Origin: Nanobdellota archaeon
Lineage (GTDB): Archaea; Nanobdellota; Nanobdellia; Woesearchaeales; B3-WOES
Length of the DNA stretch: 54,349 nucleotides
Reading direction: 5' to 3'
Assembly (NCBI GenBank): GCA_023131705.1
Contig: JAGLZG010000182.1
Span: 1 to 54,349, forward strand
Below the pieces are notes generated by a model. It was not told where the DNA came from. It did not search any database and saw only the letters and a list, made by a program, of their open reading frames with translations. The translations under genes and the position numbers were made by a program. Of this stretch, positions 17,099 through 23,616 are shown piece after piece (the stretch's first letter is position 1; every line of letters starts with the position of its first letter).

Positions 17099-17584
17099 TC
17101 AAATTATCTCCATAAGACTTTTTATTTTTTCCTCTTCAATTTCTTTTTCACCTTCCTTTATTTTGTTCATCCAGATTTTATGAATCGCCATGAGTTCATC
17201 CTCTATTTCTTCAAGATTGTTAAGTTTTTTATTAGGTAAAGATATAGTGCCTGATATAATTTCAAACCTAACTTCATCTCCAAAGATATCTACATTTTTT
17301 ATCTTCTTACTTCCTTGTAACCGCCTTCTTAAAACCTGCACCAAGTAGGCTGTATTACTCACCTCAAAGGCTATTTTTATCAGCTGCCCCTTTGAGAAAA
17401 AAAAGAAAATTAGAGTTTCATCTAAACCTTCTTTTTCAACAACTTCTTGAATCTTACCTCCTAAGTCGGAAAGAAGAAGACTATTTATATAATCCGACAT
17501 AGATATTTCAAGACTATTAACTTTCTCCTTAACCTTATACATGAGAATTTTTGAAGTGACAAAACTTGTTGTTACTTTTTCCAT
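17099..17584 (-). CDS. Ribbon-helix-helix-like regulator
   Basis: A 161-aa protein and the first gene of the leftward operon. The N-terminal TTSFVTSKILMYKVKEKVNS with MSDYINSLLLSDL looks like an RHH domain. A middle beta region and an E/K-rich C-terminal helix follow. It shares its organisation with the next gene (RHH plus about 120 extra residues), and the two may be distant paralogues. Likely autoregulatory, given its place next to the control region. Confidence 0.5.
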   Translation of the reverse strand: MEKVTTSFVTSKILMYKVKEKVNSLEISMSDYINSLLLSDLGGKIQEVVEKEGLDETLIFFFFSKGQLIKIAFEVSNTAYLVQVLRRRLQGSKKIKNVDIFGDEVRFEIISGTISLPNKKLNNLEEIEDELMAIHKIWMNKIKEGEKEIEEEKIKSLMEII

Positions 17585-17619
17585 TTTACCTCCTCATTTA
17601 GTTTTTCCTGTCCATTATG

Positions 17620-17648
17620 ATTATAACCGATTTATCAAAAAAATGCAA
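17620..17648 (-). promoter_or_regulatory. Promoter for the leftward nucleotide/lysis operon
   Basis: On the minus strand, -35 TTGCAT (17643-17648), a 17-bp spacer and a perfect -10 TATAAT (17620-17625). Its spacer ends AAATCGGT, as in the plus-strand promoter at 32045-32073. It lies 36 bp upstream of the ATG at 17584. Confidence 0.8.
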
Positions 17649-18178
17649 AAATTAAAATTATTTCCAAGAAACCTACTGTCTCGGAAAAGTAAAGTTTTTT
17701 GTTGAAGCGGGAACTCTTTCTAAAGGTAATAATAAAAGGGAAAAGAAAAAGAAGGGAAAGTCGGTGGAGTAAACAAAGGTTCACTTAATTGAAAGTTAGC
17801 AGAGTAGACAGGGGTTTGGGAGTTATAACAAAGAGTCTGTGGAGTAGAAGCAACAACTTGTGAAAAAAGAAATTTTGGAAAACGGCGTTCTTCTATAGAA
17901 ACGAAGAAACCTCACATGTTTTTATAAATAGAGAAGTTTGGGAATTGAAGCAACTTTTTTATAAAACCACCCTTATTTAATGAACAAAGCAACTTAAAAA
18001 AGTAACCGAAAAGGTAAGTTTCCGCCCGAAACCCACTTTTTCAAAAGAAAAGAAGTCTCTTCAACAAACCTACTAAAGTCGCTTCATCAGTCAAAATTGG
18101 GTTGTGTTAGAGGGTAAGCCCCATGTTAGGGGCTACTAACAATCTTAGCCAAAATGAACCTTTACCCTGCTGGGCTTT

Positions 18179-18212
18179 GAAGTTTGTTAGACCTTTCGAA
18201 GTTTGTTAGACC
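18179..18212 (+). repeat. Tandem 15-bp direct repeats
   Basis: GAAGTTTGTTAGACC occurs at 18179-18193 and again at 18198-18212, a 19-bp period. Each contains a TGTTAG half-site. Iteron-like spacing of about two helical turns suggests cooperative protein binding. Confidence 0.8.
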
Positions 18213-18360
18213 ATTCGGGAATTGGCTAACTTTCTTTTAAACATCTGGGTTTGTTTAACAATGTTAGTTCGTTGTAACAAAATAAGTTGCTTAGAAATGG
18301 CGGCTACATGGGATTTATTAATAAAATTTTAATGATTAAATAATCACTTTTTTATTGTCT

Positions 18361-18514
18361 TAAATAAAGGTCATTATGCGATTGAGTTATTATTATATGT
18401 TTTTATTCTTATTATTATATATATATCTTTATTATTACTATTATTCTATTATATATATATTATTATATATATAAATATATACTTATTAGGTATACACACA
18501 ATGACCCTTATTTA
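18361..18514. repeat. Inverted repeat flanking A/T-only core
   Basis: The left arm TAAATAAAGGTCATT (18361-18375) and the right arm at 18500-18514 are reverse complements at 14 of 15 positions. The 124 bp between them are almost entirely A and T with long TATATA runs. This could be a DNA-unwinding element or a cruciform within an origin. Confidence 0.75.
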
Positions 18515-18922
18515 GAGATGTTAAAAATTGATTAATTAATCATTAAATCTTTACTTCTATTATCTTACAGGTAAGACAAGAAAATTTTTTATAAAATTAA
18601 ATCTTTAAAATTACAACCAACAACCAGCTAAAAAACTAAACAACATATTTTTGAAAAGAAATAACTTTTTAAATAACTTATCTACTTTTTAAAACCTAAA
18701 TGACTAAACAACATCTATCTACTCTTTAACTTATCTTCCAACTTGGAATAAATAACTTAGTCATCTGCTCGGTGGAAAATTTTTTAATGGTTAACTTGTT
18801 AATTTTCTAAAGTTAACCACTTTACAGGTTAAGAATGTTCAATGATTGAACAAGGCTTCAGAAATTGCACAAGCAAAGGCTTTTTAAAAAGGCAAGCTCC
18901 AGAGCGGCATTTTAAAGCACGA

Positions 18923-18968
18923 CAAGGCACGCTTGAAAAAACTTGATGGATTGGTCAAGGCACGCTTG
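18923..18968 (+). repeat. Direct repeats CAAGGCACGCTTG
   Basis: A 13-bp sequence repeated exactly at 18923-18935 and 18956-18968, 33 bp apart (about three helical turns). The local G+C is higher than the surroundings. Confidence 0.75.
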
Positions 18969-19069
18969 GAAAGTTGCTTAGAATGCTTTAAAAATTGCCT
19001 TGACAAAGCACAAAATCCCTTTAACAATCCGCTTTTAAAAATCCAGATTTGGAAAGTTTTTTATTATTA

Positions 19070-19093
19070 AAATGTTAGACTTAACTAACATTT
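19070..19093. promoter_or_regulatory. Operator-like dyad AAATGTTAG-N6-CTAACATTT
   Basis: A perfect 9-bp-arm inverted repeat with a 6-bp spacer. The same half-site and spacing (TGTTAG-N6-CTAACA) recur at 18124-18141. It is a probable binding site for a dimeric regulator acting on the rightward early genes. Confidence 0.65.
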
Positions 19094-19251
19094 AAAAATG
19101 GCTTCTACTCAACGAAATTTGATGGTAGATGACTAAGTTATATATATGACTAAAAGAGATTGACAAGATGTTTTTAATTTGTTATTATTCATTTATTGAT
19201 TATTATTAAAAGTTTAATCTTAATTTCAATATTCTAATCTCCATATTAAAA

Positions 19252-19273
19252 AATTGTTCTTTAACAATTGACA
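19252..19273 (+). promoter_or_regulatory. Inverted repeat overlapping a TTGACA -35 element
   Basis: AATTGTT-CTTT-AACAATT (19252-19269) overlaps TTGACA (19268-19273), which is a consensus -35. The -10 at the expected distance is weak (TACTTC around 19291). It is about 50 bp upstream of the first rightward gene. A repressed or factor-dependent early promoter is plausible. Confidence 0.4.
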
Positions 19274-19320
19274 AAGCAAAAAAGGTGTTTTACTTCTTTT
19301 AAAAAATAGGAGTTTTTAAA

Positions 19321-19386
19321 ATGATAAACTTGATACCTTTAATGTATGCAGCAGCAATGCTAACAATGTTATTTGGCATTTTATAA
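19321..19386 (+). CDS. 21-aa membrane micropeptide
   Basis: The frame MINLIPLMYAAAMLTMLFGIL begins 8 nt after an AGGAG and is almost wholly hydrophobic, so it would insert in the membrane. It lies directly between the early promoter region and the next gene, and may be a translated leader or a small membrane effector. Confidence 0.5.
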   Translation: MINLIPLMYAAAMLTMLFGIL

Positions 19387-19414
19387 AACTTGAAAATTAA
19401 AAAGGAGTAAAAAA

Positions 19415-19735
19415 ATGAATAGAAATGAAATGAAAACACTTTCAGATGCTACCAGCAAGGAATGGAGAGAAATAAGAAAACAAGCGGTTAAACATAATTT
19501 TGATAACTTTGATAATTTAGAAGTTGACCTACAAAGTTATTTAAAAAAACTCGGTATTTCAATTTTAATAGATAGGTTGAATGCTACAAGTGAAAGCAAG
19601 CAGGATTGTATTATTGCTAACAAAATCAATCTAAAACTACCGAGCAAAAAACAAACAGCCGAGCAAAAATTTGTAAATCAATTTAGCAAGTTGACAGACG
19701 AACAAAAAACCGAAATTATCAAAAAGTTATCTTAA
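19415..19735 (+). CDS. Hypothetical early protein
   Basis: A 106-aa, mostly helical, charged protein, the first ordinary gene of the rightward unit. It has a strong RBS (AAGGAG), is alone in its unit, and is followed by a terminator. No family recognised. Early single-gene units of this kind often encode host take-over or regulatory proteins, which is only a guess here. Confidence 0.6.
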   Translation: MNRNEMKTLSDATSKEWREIRKQAVKHNFDNFDNLEVDLQSYLKKLGISILIDRLNATSESKQDCIIANKINLKLPSKKQTAEQKFVNQFSKLTDEQKTEIIKKLS

Positions 19736-19782
19736 CGGTTAAATTGTTAAAATTTTAATTAAAAAGAAGTAAGACACCTAAC

Positions 19783-19812
19783 AACCTACCTTAAAAAGTA
19801 GGTTATTTTTTT
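19783..19812 (+). terminator. Rho-independent terminator
   Basis: A 7-bp stem AACCTAC / GTAGGTT with an 8-nt loop, followed by A and seven T residues. It ends the 19415-19735 unit. Confidence 0.8.
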
Positions 19813-20183
19813 AGCCCAGATAAGTGATTTAGTCATCTATGTTAGATGGTTATAAAAAGTTGCTTTGGAATGGTCAAACTGGAATGGTTAAATAAATTTG
19901 GATTGACAAAATAAGTTCAATCTAACTTTGTTAGCGGGAACTTTGAAAGTTTGACTGGACTAACACTTGACAGAGGTGAACGAGAATGTTAGTTTGGACT
20001 AATATCATGTTCCAGAAATCCCTGTCGGGCTATTCTGTCGGGCGTTCTAAATAATCCTGTCGGGGTGTTGGGTAGATGTGTCGGGGTGTGAAGTGGGTTT
20101 CATAAGGAAACTCTCTAAAATGTTTTTTAAATTATCTGTCGGATAAGTCGGGTGATTCTGAAAATTTTTTGGGAGGTGTTGTT
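19813..20183 (+). promoter_or_regulatory. Leader of the rightward operon with TGTCGG cluster
   Basis: A 370-bp non-coding stretch. It has TTGACA elements at 19903 and 19967 without good -10 partners, TGTTAG/CTAACA sites at 19840, 19929, 19960 and 19987, and a TTAGTCAT at 19829. Five TGTCGG words follow (20023, 20036, 20058, 20079, 20137). A member of the dispersed hairpin family is at 20092-20115. It probably carries the promoter and regulatory sites for the genes from 20184 on. Confidence 0.5.
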
Positions 20184-20378
20184 ATGAAACAGACAATAGA
20201 AATAAAGACAGTTAAATCTCATGTAGAAGTCAAATCAGATTGTCCATTCTGTGGCGGGACAGGAAAATATCTAACAGGAAAATTAAAGGGTTTTACTTGT
20301 GTTGAGTGTATGGTTTTTTCTGACCCTGTAATGGAAAAAACAGAAATAGAAATTACAAAATCTGGTATTTTTATTTAG
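20184..20378 (+). CDS. Small zinc-ribbon protein
   Basis: A 64-aa protein from the ATG at 20184, chosen because GGGAGG lies 7 nt upstream. A frame from 20169 would include the RBS. It has CPFCGGTGKY and later CVECM, a four-Cys zinc site similar to the CxxCxG knuckle of DnaJ-type ribbons. Likely a nucleic-acid or protein binding adaptor. Unknown role. Confidence 0.6.
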   Translation: MKQTIEIKTVKSHVEVKSDCPFCGGTGKYLTGKLKGFTCVECMVFSDPVMEKTEIEITKSGIFI

Positions 20379-20390
20379 GGAGGTGTTGAG

Positions 20391-20549
20391 ATGGAAGATG
20401 TCAGAGGAGTGGAATTTGCAGAGATTTTAATCTCTGCAGATGGGAAAGCTATCTGGGTGAACACTGAAGAAGGATGTGTCGCCAGACTTAAGGAAGTTTC
20501 AGTAGTTGTCGTAAATGATATGAGAAATAAGAAGGTGAAATATGTCTGA
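20391..20549 (+). CDS. Hypothetical 52-aa protein
   Basis: A short frame with a clear GGGAGG RBS and an 8-nt overlap with the next gene. Beta-rich, ILISADGKAIWVNTEEGCVA; similar short phage proteins exist, without known function. Confidence 0.5.
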   Translation: MEDVRGVEFAEILISADGKAIWVNTEEGCVARLKEVSVVVVNDMRNKKVKYV

Positions 20550-20877
20550 AAATTTAGAATTTAAGAAAAAAGTTCTGTCGGATAGTGAGCATCAAAACTT
20601 CAGAGACCTTTTTGAAAGAGAGGTCTTTCGGATTGACCAGATGCTTGGAATTGAGAGTCGTCGGCTGTTAGTAACTGTCGGATTGAGAAAAGTCATGTCG
20701 GAAAAATACGAGTCGGATGAAGCAAAAGAACTTGCCCTCAAAGAGAATAAGTTGCACTTTAACAAAAAACTATCATTCGCAAAAGAAACTAACCTAATGA
20801 AAGGTCTGGAAGAAATGAAAAATGACAGACCAGATGTATTTAAGCAAATCATGAACATTCTGAAGAATGATTTGTAA
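20542..20877 (+). CDS. Hypothetical helical protein
   Basis: A 111-aa basic helical protein with HQNFRDLFEREVFRIDQMLG. No family recognised. It overlaps the preceding small gene and is followed by the superinfection immunity gene. Confidence 0.6.
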   Translation: MSENLEFKKKVLSDSEHQNFRDLFEREVFRIDQMLGIESRRLLVTVGLRKVMSEKYESDEAKELALKENKLHFNKKLSFAKETNLMKGLEEMKNDRPDVFKQIMNILKNDL

Positions 20878-20892
20878 AAATAGAGGTGTAAT

Positions 20893-21084
20893 ATGGATAC
20901 AGATGTATTAATATTTTTGTTATCTCTAATCATCTTCTCATTCTTATATTTTATTCCTACTTTTGTCGCACACTTTAGACATAAAGAAAATACAAATGCT
21001 ATTTTTTTAACCAACCTATTTTTTGGGTGGACAACAGTCGGATGGATTATTGCTCTGATTTGGGCGGTAACTAAGGATGTTTAA
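20893..21084 (+). CDS. Superinfection immunity protein (Imm-like)
   Basis: A 63-aa membrane protein with two TM segments. The middle reads YFIPTFVAHFRHKENTNAIF and then NLFFGWTTVGWIIALIWA. This is the signature of the superinfection immunity family typified by phage T4 Imm, which sits in the inner membrane and blocks DNA entry by related phages. Early placement fits this role. Confidence 0.85.
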   Translation: MDTDVLIFLLSLIIFSFLYFIPTFVAHFRHKENTNAIFLTNLFFGWTTVGWIIALIWAVTKDV

Positions 21085-21167
21085 AAAGAATGACCTTTAG
21101 AGGTTTTTCTGGGTATCCAATAGATAAGTTGGGTATCCAAAAAAGTCTTTTAAAAGGAGGATTTAGA

Positions 21168-21353
21168 ATGTTAAAAATCGGAGACCATGTAAGATTACCA
21201 AATGGCTTTGTGGGTATTATTAAAAGTGAGCCAAAAACTATAGTAGATAAAACTTACTACAGACTGCATATTCCTGCAATTGTAGAGTTGTCGCATTACT
21301 ATCCAGAAGAGGATTTGACAAAACTTTCTGATGAGGAGGTGAGAGATGTCTAA
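21168..21353 (+). CDS. Small SH3/KOW-like protein
   Basis: A 61-aa protein from the ATG at 21168, which has an AAAGGAGG RBS. KIGDHVRLPNGFVGIIKSE has the V-x-x-P-N-G-x-x-G-x-I turn of small SH3-like barrels. Its 70-nt leader resembles that of the gene at 21855. Unknown function. Confidence 0.5.
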   Translation: MLKIGDHVRLPNGFVGIIKSEPKTIVDKTYYRLHIPAIVELSHYYPEEDLTKLSDEEVRDV

Positions 21354-21420
21354 TATAGAAGAAATAGTAGTAGCAATAATGATAGTTTGTCTAATGTCGT
21401 TGTCAATAGCTATATCGTGA
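21346..21420 (+). CDS. 24-aa membrane micropeptide
   Basis: The frame MSNIEEIVVAIMIVCLMSLS begins after GAGGAGGTG, overlaps the end of the previous gene by 8 nt and is one TM helix with an acidic start. It is the second such micropeptide in the early region. Confidence 0.45.
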   Translation: MSNIEEIVVAIMIVCLMSLSIAIS

Positions 21421-21433
21421 AAAGGAGGAGATA

Positions 21434-21553
21434 ATGAAAAAAGAAGAAAGTCCTTTATTAATAGAGGCAAAAAAAGTTCAAAGTTGGTTTCTTAAAATCC
21501 ACATAGACTGCACCTTAAAGGAAGCGATTATTATTGTGATGGAAGAAAGTTGA
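21434..21553 (+). CDS. Hypothetical 39-aa protein
   Basis: A short helical peptide with a strong RBS AAAGGAGGAG. It ends where the next frame begins. No recognisable domain. Confidence 0.4.
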   Translation: MKKEESPLLIEAKKVQSWFLKIHIDCTLKEAIIIVMEES

Positions 21554-21555
21554 AG

Positions 21556-21780
21556 ATGAGTATAATAGATGTAAAATTAGCAAGTGCCTTTACTTGGATA
21601 TTAGACAAGGGAACAATAAAAGACTGGACAGAGCTTTATGCTGCTTTTTATGGAATTGAAAGACATCGTAAAGTTTTTGAGACCGCCACTTTCACCAATC
21701 CTGATGAAGAGATAAGGATAAAGGACGAATATATGACAGTGACACTAATCAACGCCCTTGAGAATGAAAAAGAAAACTAA
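21556..21780 (+). CDS. Hypothetical protein
   Basis: A 74-aa protein (MSIIDVKLASAFTWILDKGT) from the ATG at 21556; a TTG at 21550 would add two residues. Mixed alpha/beta, acidic. No family recognised. Confidence 0.5.
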   Translation: MSIIDVKLASAFTWILDKGTIKDWTELYAAFYGIERHRKVFETATFTNPDEEIRIKDEYMTVTLINALENEKEN

Positions 21781-21854
21781 AGAAATGGAGGTTTTTCTGG
21801 GTGGGCATCAAAAAAGGTGTCTATCCAAAAATATCTCAAGAAAGGAGGCTTAAG

Positions 21855-22229
21855 ATGAAACACACAAAAGAAGAGAAACAAAGTTATTTCAAGAACCTTA
21901 GAGAAAAGTGGAAACTTTCAAAAGACAAAGCAGATGTCGGGGCTATAAATGAGGTCATTGAAGAATATGGTCTCAAGGTTTCCCCCTATTCTTTTGCCTT
22001 TGTCGCCGCACAGATGAAGGAACTTGGTCTAGTAGGTATTCCCTACGTGGATATGAAAACCTATGATGGCTGGAGGGAGAATGGTTTCCAGGTGAGAAGA
22101 GGTACGAAGGCAAAAGTTGCAGGTCTCTTATGGTTAAGGACGGATAAAGAAGATAAGGAAAACAACTTCAGTTTCCCGAAGGTCTACCACCTTTTCCATA
22201 AAACTCAAGTGGAGGAGATAAAATGTTAG
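21855..22229 (+). CDS. ArdC-like ssDNA-binding/antirestriction domain protein
   Basis: A 124-aa protein from the ATG at 21855, which has an AAAGGAGG RBS. The C-terminal part GWRENGFQVRRGTKAKVAGL, followed after a short insert by VYHLFHKTQV, matches the N-terminal domain of ArdC-type antirestriction proteins. That domain has the pattern W-x-x-x-G-x-x-V-R-K-G-x-x-A and F-x-x-T-Q and binds single-stranded DNA. The metalloprotease-like second half of full-length ArdC is absent. It may protect incoming DNA or bind replicating ssDNA. Confidence 0.6.
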   Translation: MKHTKEEKQSYFKNLREKWKLSKDKADVGAINEVIEEYGLKVSPYSFAFVAAQMKELGLVGIPYVDMKTYDGWRENGFQVRRGTKAKVAGLLWLRTDKEDKENNFSFPKVYHLFHKTQVEEIKC

Positions 22230-22486
22230 ACAAGGAAATAAACCCCACTTTGGAAATCTTAAAGCAAGACACAGTAGTCGCAGTGTGGGACAGAAAAAAA
22301 GTTGCTCCAGATAGTAAGGTAATCTTTGTCTTGTTTGTTAATGGAAAATTTCTCTATTTCACCCCTACTCCTGTCGGGTTGGAAAGTTGGTCTGCATTCG
22401 GGGATGAAGATGTGTTTGATTTTGAGAAGGCAGACAAGTTTATGAGAAATTTTGGTGGGCGGGTTATCTGGAAGAAGGAGGATTAA
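22223..22486 (+). CDS. Hypothetical protein
   Basis: An 87-aa beta-rich protein with VVAVWDRKKVAPDSKVIFVL. It overlaps the ArdC-like gene by 7 nt, with RBS GGAGGAGA, so it may act with it. No family recognised. Confidence 0.5.
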   Translation: MLDKEINPTLEILKQDTVVAVWDRKKVAPDSKVIFVLFVNGKFLYFTPTPVGLESWSAFGDEDVFDFEKADKFMRNFGGRVIWKKED

Positions 22487-22487
22487 G

Positions 22488-22796
22488 ATGAGTATATTTA
22501 TGCAAGCAAGAGGCTTAACTGATGATAATGTTTTTTTCGGGGATTCTGGGGTTTTTGAATCCAAGTTTGATGACCTCAATACTCTGTTTAAATCACTTCA
22601 AAGAAGTTATGGAAAATGTATAGGTAAACTTTACCATAAAAATGGAGATTGTATTGGGTGGAAGTTTAAGAAGAAACTTCCTTACAAAGTAACTTATATA
22701 GTTATAACCCATGTTACTCTACATAAGAAAATGCCTGAAGTAACAACTAAGTATTTTTATAAAAAAGTTATGAGAAGGAAGAAAGGAGAAAGTTAA
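22488..22796 (+). CDS. Hypothetical protein
   Basis: 102 aa from the ATG at 22488, which has a GAAGGAGG RBS; an upstream frame at 22452 lacks one. Basic C-terminus KKVMRRKKGES. It ends in a TAATG overlap with the next gene, the first member of the WSG paralogue family. Confidence 0.5.
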   Translation: MSIFMQARGLTDDNVFFGDSGVFESKFDDLNTLFKSLQRSYGKCIGKLYHKNGDCIGWKFKKKLPYKVTYIVITHVTLHKKMPEVTTKYFYKKVMRRKKGES

Positions 22797-23146
22797 TGAA
22801 ATCTAAAAAAGCTACTATTAGTTTGAATAAAGTCTTTGTTGGAGATGAACTTTTTTATATGGTTAAGTATTGGAAAAATGTAAAAAGCATCCAGCATTTA
22901 CCAGAAGATTATATAAGTGGAAATATTTATTTTTATGGTTATAAAAGACCTAATTTAAAGGGAGAATTTAGACAATATTTACATCTTCATATGGGATTGT
23001 TAGACTTTAGAATTACAACAGGTAAATTAATTCCAAAAGAGTATTGGGAGGATAATATTTCTCCTGCTTTAAAACAAGCAGCAAAGAGATTACAACATAT
23101 AAATCAAAGAGATAGTTGGTCTGGAGAAGTAACATTAGAGATTTAA
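22796..23146 (+). CDS. WSG-family protein, copy 1
   Basis: A 116-aa protein consisting of a single domain that also forms the C-terminal halves of the proteins at 25896 and 27152. Shared features are a start strand followed by FYMVKYWKNVKSIQHLPEDY, a beta segment, then PALKQAAKRLQHI and the end SWSGEVTLEI. No known family recognised. It lies just before the ubiquitin-like cassette. Confidence 0.6.
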   Translation: MKSKKATISLNKVFVGDELFYMVKYWKNVKSIQHLPEDYISGNIYFYGYKRPNLKGEFRQYLHLHMGLLDFRITTGKLIPKEYWEDNISPALKQAAKRLQHINQRDSWSGEVTLEI

Positions 23147-23157
23147 TGTCGAAAGGA

Positions 23158-23180
23158 GAGGGTTTCATAAGGAAATCCTC
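23158..23180 (+). terminator. Dispersed-family hairpin before the Ubl gene
   Basis: A 9-bp stem (GAGGGTTTC / GAAATCCTC, one G-U pair) with loop ATAAG, followed by TTTC. It marks the boundary between the early small genes and the ubiquitin-like cassette. Termination, attenuation or RNA processing are all possible. Confidence 0.6.
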
Positions 23181-23270
23181 TTTCTACAGAATAAATAGAG
23201 AAGATGGAATTTCCCAAGAGTTTCACTCCAAATAGGAGCTCTTAGAAAATTTCGTTTTGGGAGGTGTCAA

Positions 23271-23558
23271 GTGACAGCAAAGAAGGAGACAACAAAGAAA
23301 AAGGGAACAACAACGAGGAAAACTGCAACAAAGAAGAAGATTACCCCAAAGGTAATCTTAGCTTTCGAGGGAGAGGAAGAGACTTACGAGGTAAGTGAAA
23401 TCACACCTGAGTTGCTTAGAAAAAAAGCAATAGAGGCAGGGATTGGAAAATTCGTTGTTACGGTAAACGGCTTTGCCATTGAGAGTCCAAGTGATTTTCC
23501 CGCCTTAGTAGGAAAGGAATACATCAAAATCCTTCCTTATGATAGGTGGGCTCTGTAG
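23271..23558 (+). CDS. Probable ubiquitin-like (beta-grasp) protein
   Basis: A 95-aa protein starting at GTG with RBS GGGAGG. Residues 1-27 form a Lys/Thr-rich tail. Residues 28-95 read as beta-beta-alpha-beta-beta: PKVILAFEGEEETYEV, ELLRKKAIEAGI, KFVVTVNGFAIES and EYIKILPYDRWAL. This order and size are consistent with a ubiquitin-like or PRTRC protein C-like fold. There is no C-terminal GG; the end is RWAL. Its position directly before E2-like, E1-like and JAMM genes is the main support. It could be the modifier, possibly after C-terminal trimming, or a non-conjugated partner. Confidence 0.5.
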   Translation: MTAKKETTKKKGTTTRKTATKKKITPKVILAFEGEEETYEVSEITPELLRKKAIEAGIGKFVVTVNGFAIESPSDFPALVGKEYIKILPYDRWAL

Positions 23559-23581
23559 GCTCTTTTGAAAAAAGAAGGGTT

Positions 23582-23598
23582 GGGGACTTAAAGTCCCC
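23582..23598 (+). promoter_or_regulatory. Small hairpin upstream of the E2-like gene RBS
   Basis: GGGGACT-TAA-AGTCCCC, a 7-bp stem with a 3-nt loop, 9 nt before AAGGAGG. It may tune translation or protect the mRNA end. Confidence 0.5.
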
Positions 23599-23616
23599 GC
23601 CCTCAAGGAGGTCTTG

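Larger units (their letters stand above)
17649..19320. other. Non-coding control region, candidate origin
   Basis: About 1.7 kb without a credible gene, between divergent transcription units. It contains TGTTAG/CTAACA half-sites (18105, 18124, 18136, 18185, 18204, 18262, 19073, 19085) and 15-bp direct repeats at 18179 and 18198. It also holds an A/T-only core flanked by inverted arms (18361-18514), CAAGGCACGCTTG repeats at 18923 and 18956, and TTAGTCAT motifs (18700, 18757, 19129, 19146). A degenerate copy of the dispersed hairpin lies at 18014-18037. Such density of repeats beside an A/T core is typical of phage origins and operator regions. The origin role is inferred. Confidence 0.55.

Noticed and set aside
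18380..18480. tRNA or structured RNA gene in the A/T region
   Set aside because: The sequence is nearly pure A/T with no cloverleaf, no T-loop consensus and no stable stem other than TA pairing.
17649..19320. Attachment site or lysogeny module
   Set aside because: No integrase, excisionase or CI/Cro repressor pair was found anywhere in the window.
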